Source: an uncultured Eubacteriales bacterium
Lineage (GTDB): Bacteria > Bacillota > Clostridia > Oscillospirales > Oscillospiraceae
Direction of reading: 5' to 3'
Length of the DNA stretch: 8,237 bases
NCBI GenBank assembly: GCA_900544705.1
Contig: UQWH01000074.1
Span: 1 to 8,237, forward strand
Below, one piece after another: positions 1-5,776 of the stretch; positions within the stretch are counted from its first letter, which is position 1; the number at the start of each line of letters is the position of its first letter. The notes beneath the pieces were generated by a model. It saw nothing but the letters and a program-made list of their open reading frames with translations, was not told where the DNA came from and searched no databases. Both the position numbers and the translations under genes were made by a program.

Positions 1-42
1 CGCAATGACTGCAGCGTTGACCCGCCTCGCCCGGCGGTTGAG

Positions 43-69
43 AAAAAGCGGCGGTTATCCAACCGCCGC
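43..69 (-). terminator. Intrinsic terminator of the minus-strand hypothetical gene
   Basis: Read on the minus strand, a perfect 9 bp GC-rich stem (GCGGCGGTT / AACCGCCGC, 48-56 and 61-69) with a 4-base loop is followed directly by five T residues (43-47). It begins 6 bases after the stop codon of the minus-strand gene ending at 76. This is the textbook form of a Rho-independent terminator. Bases 1-42 to its left show no gene that I can support. Confidence 0.9.
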
Positions 70-75
70 CGTGCT

Positions 76-501
76 TTATTCCGGCTCCACGCCGTCGATG
101 CTGACGTTTTCCACGCCGTTTTCGTTGAATTCCTCCAGATAGCGGTCCATGCGGCGCGTCAGCTCCTCGTAATTTTCGCCCGTGATCTCCGGGTAGCCCA
201 TGTCACGCTTGGCCAGCTCCTCCGCCAGAATATCAAAAAACACGCCGTCCTCGTAGTAGGCGATGGCATCCTGGATTCCGCCCTCGGCAAACGCGCGAGA
301 CGGCAGCGACACGCCCAGCCGGCTCTCGACCAGCGAGGCAAGCGGCGTCCCACGGCACAGGCCGAAGAGCTTGCTTTCAATCTGATCATATTCCAAAATG
401 CGGTCATCGCCGCGGGTGGAGTTCAAAATCCAGTTTCCGATGTACACGAGATCCAGAAGCTGGCGGAATTCTCCTGTGGTCATTTCAATCGTCATCCGCA
501 T
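76..501 (-). CDS. Uncharacterised acidic protein of about 140 residues
   Basis: I do not recognise the family. The protein is 141 residues from the first ATG, soluble in character (no signal peptide or membrane segment) and acidic, especially in the last 40 residues, which are rich in Glu, Asp and Asn. An N-terminal stretch (EFRQLLDLVYIGNWILN) looks helical and amphipathic, followed by a GDDRILEYDQIESKLF segment. Three in-frame ATGs lie at the start (499-501, 493-495, 481-483). The purine-rich stretch just upstream contains GGAAGGG, 8 bases before the first ATG, and AAGGTG, 8 bases before the second, so either could be used. It stands alone, has its own sigma-A-like promoter upstream and a strong terminator downstream, and is divergent from ddl. 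These signals, plus normal codon use, argue that it is a real expressed gene. Function is unknown. Confidence 0.8.
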   Translation of the reverse strand: MRMTIEMTTGEFRQLLDLVYIGNWILNSTRGDDRILEYDQIESKLFGLCRGTPLASLVESRLGVSLPSRAFAEGGIQDAIAYYEDGVFFDILAEELAKRDMGYPEITGENYEELTRRMDRYLEEFNENGVENVSIDGVEPE

Positions 502-529
502 TTCACCTTCCCTTCCATTGCGATGGCGT

Positions 530-541
530 ATACTATAGTAT
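530..541. promoter_or_regulatory. 12 bp perfect palindrome, possible operator
   Basis: ATACTATAGTAT is a perfect 12 bp palindrome. It lies at the expected -10/transcription start region of the minus-strand promoter (its last two bases overlap the -10 box) and 29-40 bases before that gene's first ATG. The position suits a repressor operator, but an AT-rich palindrome of this length can occur by chance, and no bound regulator is known. Confidence 0.35.
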
Positions 542-567
542 TATAACGTTCTGTGCGTATTTGTCCA
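540..567 (-). promoter_or_regulatory. Sigma-A-like promoter for the minus-strand hypothetical gene
   Basis: On the minus strand TGGACA (562-567) and a perfect TATAAT (540-545) are separated by 16 bases. The -10 box ends 38 bases before the gene's first ATG. The match to the vegetative consensus is good (5 of 6 and 6 of 6). Confidence 0.7.
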
Positions 568-599
568 GCGGGAAAAACAGAATTTGTGGAAAATACTAC

Positions 600-628
600 T
601 TGTTTTTGTCGCAGGAATCGCATATGAT
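600..628 (+). promoter_or_regulatory. Sigma-A-like promoter for ddl and the DUF1934 gene
   Basis: TTGTTT (600-605) and TATGAT (623-628) are separated by 17 bases, giving a predicted transcription start near 635 and a leader of roughly 35 bases. No hairpin leader or riboswitch is evident in that short leader. It is divergent from the promoter at 540-567, with about 30 bases between the two -35 boxes. Confidence 0.65.
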
Positions 629-668
629 ATAAAAACTATGAGATTTTCGCTACGGGAGAGGAAATATT

Positions 669-1733
669 ATGAAAAAGCTGAGCGTTTGCGTTCTTTTCGG
701 AGGCGTTTCTCCGGAGCATGAGGTGTCCCTGCGGTCGGCAGAATCGGTGCTGAATCATCTGGACACGGAAAAGTATAACATTTTCCCGGTCGGCATCACG
801 AAAACCGGCGAGTGGATCCTCTACGGCGGCAAGGATTACAGTCAGCTTCCCAGCGGTGAATGGAAAAACTGCCCTGAAAACCGCCGCGCCGCGCTTTCCC
901 CGGTACGCGGCCAGGGCCTTCTGAATTTCGAAGGCGACTGCGTCGTGCGCGAGCGCATCGACGTGGTGTTCCCCGTCCTGCACGGCGAAAACGGTGAGGA
1001 CGGCTCCGTGCAGGGACTTTTGCAGCTTGCGGGCATCCCCTATGTCGGCCCGCACGTCGCGGCCTCTGCTGCCTGCATGGACAAGACGCTGACCAAGCTG
1101 GTCGCGGATAAGGCCGGCATCCGGCAGGCCGCGTGGCGGCTCGTCACCGCGCAGGAGGTCGAAAACAGCCTCGACGCTGCGCTTGACCGGCTGGAAGCCG
1201 CCTTCCCCTATCCCATTTTTGTCAAGCCCGCGGGTACCGGCTCCTCCGTCGGTGTCGCCAAGGCAAAGAACCGCGAGGCACTGGCCGCCGCGCTGCGCAA
1301 TGCCGCAAAATTTGACAAAAAGGTCCTTGCCGAAGAATTTATCAACGGCCGGGAGGTCGAGGTCGCCGTTCTGGGCAACGATAATCCTGCCGCCTCCGTC
1401 TGCGGTGAGATCGACTCCGGCACGGAATTTTACGACTACGACGCGAAGTATATCTCCGACTGCGCCCGCCTGTATATTCCCGCCCGCATCGACGAGATGA
1501 CCGCCGAGCAGGTGCGCGATGCCGCGGTGAAGGTCTTTACGGCCATGGGCTGCCGCGGGCTTTCGCGGGTGGATTTCTTTGTGACCTATGAGGGCAGCGA
1601 GATCGTTTTCAACGAGATCAACACCATCCCCGGCTTCACCTCCATTTCCATGTACCCCAAGCTGTTTGAGGCCAGCGGCATCCCCTATTCGGAGCTGCTC
1701 GATCAACTCATCGAGCTGGCGCAGGAGAACTGA
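669..1733 (+). CDS. ddl: D-alanine-D-alanine ligase
   Basis: ATP-dependent ligase that joins two D-alanines in the cytoplasm to give the dipeptide used by MurF for the peptidoglycan stem peptide. At 354 residues it has normal family length. Visible hallmarks in order: GGVSPEHEVS (11-20, with Glu16 at the position of the catalytic Glu of E. coli DdlB), LHGENGEDG (104-112), the ATP-grasp KPAGTGSSVG (186-195), the omega-loop FYDYDAKY (254-261), RVDFF (300-304) and the metal-binding NEINTIPGFT (315-324). The Tyr-containing omega-loop is the form seen in ordinary Ddl enzymes, unlike the His-bearing loop of VanA-type D-lactate ligases, so D-Ala-D-Ala is the expected product; D-serine activity cannot be excluded by eye. 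The start is supported by GGGAGAGG at 654-661, 7 bases before ATG. It is followed after one base by the DUF1934 gene. A long antisense open frame over it is a codon-bias shadow. Confidence 0.97.
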   Translation: MKKLSVCVLFGGVSPEHEVSLRSAESVLNHLDTEKYNIFPVGITKTGEWILYGGKDYSQLPSGEWKNCPENRRAALSPVRGQGLLNFEGDCVVRERIDVVFPVLHGENGEDGSVQGLLQLAGIPYVGPHVAASAACMDKTLTKLVADKAGIRQAAWRLVTAQEVENSLDAALDRLEAAFPYPIFVKPAGTGSSVGVAKAKNREALAAALRNAAKFDKKVLAEEFINGREVEVAVLGNDNPAASVCGEIDSGTEFYDYDAKYISDCARLYIPARIDEMTAEQVRDAAVKVFTAMGCRGLSRVDFFVTYEGSEIVFNEINTIPGFTSISMYPKLFEASGIPYSELLDQLIELAQEN

Positions 1734-1734
1734 T

Positions 1735-2154
1735 ATGCGGGTGATCCTGAGCATCTCCGGGACGCAGCGCTTCGGCGAGGACGCACCGGAAACCACGGAG
1801 CTCGTCACCGAGGGCGAGCTGGAGCGCAGGGACGGCGCGCTGATTCTCTCCTACGAGGAAAGCGAGCTGACCGGCATGGAAGGCACCGTGACGACCTTCC
1901 GCATCGCGCCGCCGGTCATCACCCTCCAGCGCACCGGCGCGGTCGAGTCCAAGATGGTCTTTACCGAGGGCGTAGAGGACCGCTCCTTATATGATATGGG
2001 CTTCGGTGCGCTGATGATCACAGTCTGCGCCGACACGATCCGCTCGGATATGAGCGAAACCGGTGGCACGCTGGATGTGACCTATTCCATCGTCATCGAG
2101 CAGGCCGCCGCCGGCTCGGTACACTACCGCATCACCGCGCGCCCGAAAGAATGA
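1735..2154 (+). CDS. DUF1934 domain protein (calycin-like beta barrel)
   Basis: A 139-residue soluble protein of the DUF1934 family, a small Firmicutes beta-barrel family with a calycin-like fold and no established function. The family signature SYEESELTGMEGT is clear at 39-51, and the usual later segments follow: a MVFTEG stretch (74-79), SLYDMGFGALMITV (84-97), and a C-terminal strand region LDVTYSIVIE. Length is typical. The ATG at 1735 is chosen over upstream in-frame codons, which would run into ddl; AGGAGA sits 6 bases before it, inside the ddl end. With a single base between the ddl stop and this ATG, the two are surely one transcript and probably translationally coupled. In many clostridia this family sits next to argS (from memory); here a repeat and gene remnants follow instead. 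Confidence 0.93.
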   Translation: MRVILSISGTQRFGEDAPETTELVTEGELERRDGALILSYEESELTGMEGTVTTFRIAPPVITLQRTGAVESKMVFTEGVEDRSLYDMGFGALMITVCADTIRSDMSETGGTLDVTYSIVIEQAAAGSVHYRITARPKE

Positions 2155-2155
2155 A

Positions 2156-2199
2156 CAAAATTGCAAAATCAATATTTGTATTATTATTTTGCAATTTTG
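2156..2199. repeat. AT-rich 14 bp perfect inverted repeat after the DUF1934 stop
   Basis: CAAAATTGCAAAAT (2156-2169) is repeated exactly inverted at 2186-2199 around a 16-base AT-rich spacer, starting one base after the TGA. The transcript would form a long but weak A-U stem, and no T-run follows, so it is not a standard intrinsic terminator. It may still mark the 3' end of the ddl operon, as nothing else there looks like a terminator. A protein-binding or mobile-element role is also possible. Confidence 0.55.
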
Positions 2200-2224
2200 A
2201 TCGCTGCGGCGGGTTATTGAACGC

Positions 2225-2317
2225 GAAAGGGAACCCATCTCCGCGCTAAGAGCCGCCGCTACGCGGCGGTTGCGCTCCGAAACGCCTCGCTGCGGCTCGG
2301 TGTGACGGTTCCCTTTC
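2225..2317. repeat. 93 bp element with 11 bp terminal inverted repeats (possible MITE/REP-like)
   Basis: GAAAGGGAACC (2225-2235) and its exact complement GGTTCCCTTTC (2307-2317) bound a GC-rich, non-coding interior. Inside is a hairpin with CCGCCGC (2253-2259), loop TAC and GCGGCGG (2263-2269), extended by an A-T and a G-U pair. Terminal inverted repeats, small size, internal secondary structure and lack of coding capacity fit a miniature inverted-repeat element or an extragenic palindromic repeat. I see no clear target-site duplication at the ends. There is only one copy in the window, so repetition in the genome is a prediction. Confidence 0.55.
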
Positions 2318-2394
2318 ACACTATTCTTCCCTCCGAAACTTTCGGCTGGATAGGTTTTCTGAATGATGCGAACGCTGCGTGTTTCGCAGTTTGC

Positions 2395-2724
2395 TTATTC
2401 TTCGTATTTTCCGGCGCTGATCCTGAGAATTACTGCCGCGGCGATACAGGCCAGCGCCGCGGCCGCGCAGACAATTCCCACAGGCATCGGCATCGTCGCT
2501 CTGCCGGAATTGGCCTCGACCAGAAATGCGAGCGCCGAAGCGTAGCCCAGCACCATGCCGGTGCATCCGCAGGTGACGGTAAGGTACCTGTGGCGAATGC
2601 CCTTGCGCTGACTGCGGAAGAGGAAAATCGCATTTCTCACTCCCGTGATCAGAAAGGTCAGGATCCCGCAGAAGTTCAGCAGCGCGCTGATCGGAATGAG
2701 GAAAAACAGTTCCGGCTCGTGATC
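2395..2724 (-). pseudogene. 5'-truncated membrane protein remnant, paralogous to the DUF3955-like tail opposite
   Basis: About 110 codons of convincing membrane protein are read here to a TAA at 2395-2397. The order is a DHEPE lead-in, membrane segment 1 (LFFLIPISALLNFCGILTFLI), a basic loop (RSQRKGIRHR), segment 2 (around CGCTGMVLGYASALAFLV) and segment 3 (PVGIVCAAAALACIAAAVIL), then a short polar tail. Upstream of about 2724 the frame stays open, but it is the antisense of the plus-strand regulator remnant and offers only a TTG without a ribosome binding site, so the true N-terminus is missing. The first segment matches the plus-strand remnant's last segment closely (FFL-PI--LL-FCG-L-FLI pattern, plus the preceding His-Glu). 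I infer that it was the C-terminal half of a related membrane-anchored protein, perhaps also with an N-terminal HTH domain. Function cannot be assigned. Confidence 0.6.
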
Positions 2725-2727
2725 GCG

Positions 2728-3132
2728 TTCTGGGAGAACAACAAGAACCTTCCCGATATTGAAATGGTCGTCGACATTGCCAGAACGTTCCAATTATCTC
2801 TGGATGAGTTGATCCTGGGGGACAGTGCCGAAAACAACATGACCGCCAAGCTCATCAAGGACGGCAGCGATACCCGGCGGGCTAAGCTGAATCTATCCTC
2901 CATTTTTATCGGTGCCGTGCTGCTTCTTATGGGCATTGGATGTATCATCATCAAGGCGTTCAGCGTCGAGTACACCGATGCCGCCGGCTACCTGCACGAG
3001 AACTTCTTCCTGCTCCCCATCGGCTTCCTGCTCCTTTTTTGCGGCCTGCTTTCTTTCCTGATTGCCGGAATTGTGACCGTGCTTCATACGATCATCGCAA
3101 AGCGGAAAATACAGAAGGACATTGCGGGATAG
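2728..3132 (+). pseudogene. 5'-truncated XRE-family regulator with DUF3955-like membrane tail
   Basis: From about 2731 the frame reads WENNKNLPDIEMVVDIARTF then QLSLDELILGD, the typical end of an HTH_3 (Cro/C1) domain, followed by a linker and two membrane segments (SIFIGAVLLLMGIGCIIIKAF and FFLLPIGFLLLFCGLLSFLI) joined by an extracytoplasmic loop containing YTDAAGYLHE. The loop and second segment look like DUF3955, a common tail of clostridial membrane-anchored XRE regulators. The protein ends in a basic tail (AKRKIQKD). The first HTH helices and recognition helix are absent: upstream codons in this frame are antisense to the minus-strand remnant and encode low-quality Arg/His-rich sequence starting at a GTG inside the repeat element. 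No internal ATG (2764, 2839) has a ribosome binding site. I therefore call it a remnant, not a working regulator. Confidence 0.7.
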
Positions 3133-3170
3133 CGCGCAAATATGCTGCGGCGCCATGCGGCCGGTAAGCC

Positions 3171-3210
3171 GACAAGCCCGCCTGCGGGATTCTCCGCGGG
3201 CGGGCTTGTC
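3171..3210. terminator. Strong hairpin between convergent genes, probable terminator
   Basis: GACAAGCCCGCCTGCGG (3171-3187) pairs with 3194-3210 over 17 positions, with one G-U and a 6-base loop. It lies between the plus-strand remnant ending at 3132 and the minus-strand operon whose last stop codon is at 3214-3216. The T-run is weak: TGTTTA on the plus side and only GGCTTA on the minus side. Position and stability suggest a shared terminator and 3'-end stabiliser for the polysaccharide operon, with imperfect intrinsic features. Confidence 0.7.
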
Positions 3211-3213
3211 TGT

Positions 3214-4488
3214 TTATGCCTGCTGTTCGTCTTTTTTCAGCATCTCGATGATCGCGGCGGCCTTGTGGCTCCAGTCGTTGGCCTCGGCCTCCTGCGTGAG
3301 CAGGGCGTGGTAGGCTGTGTCATTTTTCAGCGACAGAGCCTTGTCCAGCTGGGCGAGGAATTCCTCGTGATCGTGGCCGATCAGAACGGAACGGTACTTG
3401 CGGCACTCGTTCATGTCCGTCGTGACGATGGGCTTTTGCAGCGCCATGTATTCGAAAATTTTCACGGGGCTGGTCGCGCGCGTGATGTCGTTGATGAGGA
3501 AGGGAATGGTCAGAATGTCTGCGCAGCGGGCGTAATTTTTCAGCACCTTGTAGTCGCGCGGGCCCATGAAGTAGATGTTTTCCTCGCCATGGATGTTCTC
3601 TTCATAGGATTCGTCGTAGCGGATGCCGAACAGCACAACGCTGTATTTGCCCGTTGCGGCGATCTTTTTCAGCAGATCGTAGTCAAACCACTTGGCCAGC
3701 GCACCGTAGTAGCAAACGATGGGCTTGCCGAGATCGAGGATCTTCTGAAATTCCGGTTCAAACCGGTAATTCTCGTCAAAATGCTGGAAGAAGCTGTTGT
3801 CCACGCCGTTGGAGGAGAAGGCGACGCGCGCGCCGCTGCGGTGCTTGAGGACGTCCTGCCGCAGCAACTCCGCCGTGACGACGACATAGACATCCTCGTG
3901 CGTCATGGCGTAGTGATACTTGTCCGTGATATACTGCGGCAGCTCCTTCGTGCCGGCCAGCTCCGGGCTGAGGTCGTCGATGTACTCATAGATGAAGCCG
4001 AAGCCGTTTGCGCGGTAGTTCTCGATGCTCTCCTTCGAGAGCTTCCAGTCGGTGGAATACACCTGAATGTACTTCGGACGGCGAACCTGCTTCAGCTCCG
4101 ACATCAGGATCCGGTTCAGAAGCAGATTGTTGAAGTTGAAGAGGTAGAGGTTGTCCTCATGCTTGCGGAAGGTCTTGACCTTGTCGGTCATGGTCGTGAC
4201 CTCATAGAACACGAGGCAGCGCTCCCGCGCCAGATTCCGCGCAATGTGCTGCGGACGCTGGAAGAGAGGGACATTGTAGCCAAAGCTGCTGCGCCAGAGG
4301 ACGATGCGGTCATAGTCGCCCGCCAGAAGCTCCCGCAGCTGCTCGCGGATGCGCCGCTGCCGGAGGAAGGTGACAAAGCTGACCTTGTCAAAGTAGTTCG
4401 CCTTGACATAGGCGTAGAGTTTCCGGCAAAAACCGCAGAAGCCGTATTTTTTGTAGACATTGACGAGTTTGGAGAGCTTTTGACCCAT
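3214..4488 (-). CDS. GT4-type (TuaH-like) glycosyltransferase
   Basis: A 424-residue glycosyltransferase with a GT-B-type arrangement, predicted to add a sugar to a lipid-linked glycan at the cytoplasmic membrane face. The N-terminus (1-45) is basic and aromatic without a clear membrane helix. The FQRPQH motif (76-81) is typical of TuaH-like and related wall-polymer transferases. The C-terminal nucleotide-sugar domain begins around KPIVCYYGALAKWFDYDLL (255-272) and carries SPVKIFEYMALQKPIV (340-355), with the Glu at the position of the second Glu of the GT4 E-x7-E motif. The start is set at the ATG at 4488 because AGAGGA lies 6 bases upstream; codons further upstream would run into the previous gene and read poorly. 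It is the last gene of the operon, 28 bases after the flavoprotein gene. Acceptor and donor sugar are unknown; the comparison with TuaH is by motif only. Confidence 0.88.
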   Translation of the reverse strand: MGQKLSKLVNVYKKYGFCGFCRKLYAYVKANYFDKVSFVTFLRQRRIREQLRELLAGDYDRIVLWRSSFGYNVPLFQRPQHIARNLARERCLVFYEVTTMTDKVKTFRKHEDNLYLFNFNNLLLNRILMSELKQVRRPKYIQVYSTDWKLSKESIENYRANGFGFIYEYIDDLSPELAGTKELPQYITDKYHYAMTHEDVYVVVTAELLRQDVLKHRSGARVAFSSNGVDNSFFQHFDENYRFEPEFQKILDLGKPIVCYYGALAKWFDYDLLKKIAATGKYSVVLFGIRYDESYEENIHGEENIYFMGPRDYKVLKNYARCADILTIPFLINDITRATSPVKIFEYMALQKPIVTTDMNECRKYRSVLIGHDHEEFLAQLDKALSLKNDTAYHALLTQEAEANDWSHKAAAIIEMLKKDEQQA

Positions 4489-4494
4489 AGTGAT

Positions 4495-4500
4495 TCCTCT
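4495..4500 (-). promoter_or_regulatory. Ribosome binding site of the TuaH-like gene
   Basis: AGAGGA on the minus strand ends 6 bases before the ATG at 4488. It decides this start against an open frame that continues 37 codons further upstream, into the preceding gene. Confidence 0.75.
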
Positions 4501-4516
4501 GTTTCGGATAGAATAA

Positions 4517-5776
4517 TCAGCGCAGAGCCTGTACCAGCTCCTTTGCTTCCAGCATACAGTCTTCCATGGAGCAGTAGGTCCAGCCGCCGTAACGGCCAAT
4601 GGTATGGATGCCGGAAACGGCCAGCGATCGTTTCATTTCGGCGATGGCGGCTTCCGTATCGCGGCGGATGTGCACATAGGCGGGATCCATCAGGATAGTG
4701 GAGGAAGCGATGAGAGAATTATCCTCCGTCACGATGCCGCAGCGCTTCAGATTCTCCAATGTCAGCGCGAGCTGCTGCTCCGTGTCGACAGCGGCGTCTT
4801 TTGGATAACCGATCTCGACGTACATGCTCAGCTTGTCGGTGCTCAGAATGCTGTCATAGAAGCCGATGCGGTAATAATTGACATCCTTGTCCGGCACGTA
4901 GATCCAGTGCTCCTTGAACGCGGACTTTTTGGAAAAGCCGAGATTGAACACCAATACTTTGTTGTAACTCAGACGGCCGTTGAGCTCCAGCGCGGCATCG
5001 GTCCCGAGCATGGCGAGAAAATGATTGAGCGGCGCGGTGTTGATAAGATATTCAAAGGAAATCTCCTCGCCGCCGTCCGTGTAGGCGAGTTTACGCTCAG
5101 CATCCACACGGGTAAGCGTACAGCCAAGGCGAACCTTCGTTGCGTCCAGCCGGCGGTACAGCACATCAAGGAAGGAACCTGCGCCGTTGCGGGGATAGAG
5201 AAAGGTGCTGTTGTAGGATGAATCCTGCTCTCGCTTCATGTTAGCGATGATCTGCGGGATGTCCGCGTAGGGAAAGAAGCGCCCCATGGCGTCCTTGTCA
5301 AGCTGATGCAGATCGCAGGCATAGAGCTTCTCATTGTAGGGCTTGAGAAACTTCTCTACGATGGATTTGCCGAATTTTCCATAGAGCATATCCAGAAAGT
5401 CGGAATATTCGGTTTTTTCCTTGCGCTGGAACAGGTCATATAAGCAGTCGATGAACTCCTGCTTTTCCAACTGATGGATGTTCGTCTGGAAGGGATAATC
5501 GACGAGCTGCCCTTTGTAGAGGATCTTCGTCCGCTTGGTCTGGGAGATGATGTCCTGCTCGGGAATATTCTCGTGGAACAGACGGCGGAATTCATCGGTC
5601 TTGAAATGGAAGAAATGCCCCGCATAATCCCAGACATAGTCGCCGCGGTGGATGGTGCGGCAATAGCCTCCCGGCTCGTTTTCCTTTTCGATCAGGAGAT
5701 AGTCCTTTTTCAGATAATTGGCGGCAGTCAGGCCGGAAATTCCTGCGCCGATGATGAGATATTTTACCTGCGTCAT
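4517..5776 (-). CDS. UDP-galactopyranose-mutase-like FAD-dependent protein
   Basis: A 419-residue flavoprotein of the amine-oxidase / UDP-galactopyranose mutase type. The FAD-binding Rossmann motif GAGISG is at 10-15, with the ribose-binding Glu30 at the end of the second strand and the PGGYCR segment at 35-40. A WDYAGHFFHF stretch (49-58) follows, similar in place to the conserved His region of mutases. KPYNEKLYACDLHQLDKDAM is mid-protein, and the C-terminal FAD-contact segment GRYGGWTYCSMEDCMLEA (394-411) closes the fold. In this setting, between glycosyltransferases, ring contraction of a nucleotide hexopyranose to the furanose form is the best guess. However, it is divergent from classical Glf and could be a sugar oxidoreductase. 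Cytoplasmic, no signal peptide. GGAGGG lies 6 bases before ATG. Its ATG overlaps the stop of the GT4 gene upstream by 4 bases (ATGA), implying coupled translation. Confidence 0.82.
   Translation of the reverse strand: MTQVKYLIIGAGISGLTAANYLKKDYLLIEKENEPGGYCRTIHRGDYVWDYAGHFFHFKTDEFRRLFHENIPEQDIISQTKRTKILYKGQLVDYPFQTNIHQLEKQEFIDCLYDLFQRKEKTEYSDFLDMLYGKFGKSIVEKFLKPYNEKLYACDLHQLDKDAMGRFFPYADIPQIIANMKREQDSSYNSTFLYPRNGAGSFLDVLYRRLDATKVRLGCTLTRVDAERKLAYTDGGEEISFEYLINTAPLNHFLAMLGTDAALELNGRLSYNKVLVFNLGFSKKSAFKEHWIYVPDKDVNYYRIGFYDSILSTDKLSMYVEIGYPKDAAVDTEQQLALTLENLKRCGIVTEDNSLIASSTILMDPAYVHIRRDTEAAIAEMKRSLAVSGIHTIGRYGGWTYCSMEDCMLEAKELVQALR

Noticed and set aside
669..1733. ddl as a Van-type resistance ligase
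   Set aside because: The omega-loop has the Tyr-containing FYDYDAKY form of housekeeping ligases, and no vanH, vanX, vanT or two-component genes are nearby.
1588..1734. N-terminal extension of the DUF1934 gene
   Set aside because: The added residues are an out-of-frame reading of the end of ddl, rich in Ser, Pro and Arg. The ATG at 1735 has its own binding site and fits the family length.
636..1808. 390-codon open frame antisense to ddl
   Set aside because: It mirrors the ddl codons, its protein is a low-complexity Gly/Asp/Val-rich product without domains, and ddl itself is unmistakable.
2302..2727. N-terminal part of the 276-codon plus-strand frame as a real regulator N-terminus
   Set aside because: It starts at a GTG inside the inverted repeat of the 93 bp element and encodes Arg/His-rich sequence antisense to a better membrane-protein frame. 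No HTH start is present, so only the part from about 2728 is kept.
3142..4698. 518-codon plus-strand open frame across the TuaH-like gene
   Set aside because: It is a GC-skewed shadow of the minus-strand glycosyltransferase, rich in Val, Asp and Ala, with no recognisable motif, and it runs through the terminator hairpin and the boundary between two genes.
4604..5221. 205-codon plus-strand frame over the flavoprotein gene
   Set aside because: Antisense shadow with no start signals and no domain, inside a clear FAD-binding protein gene.
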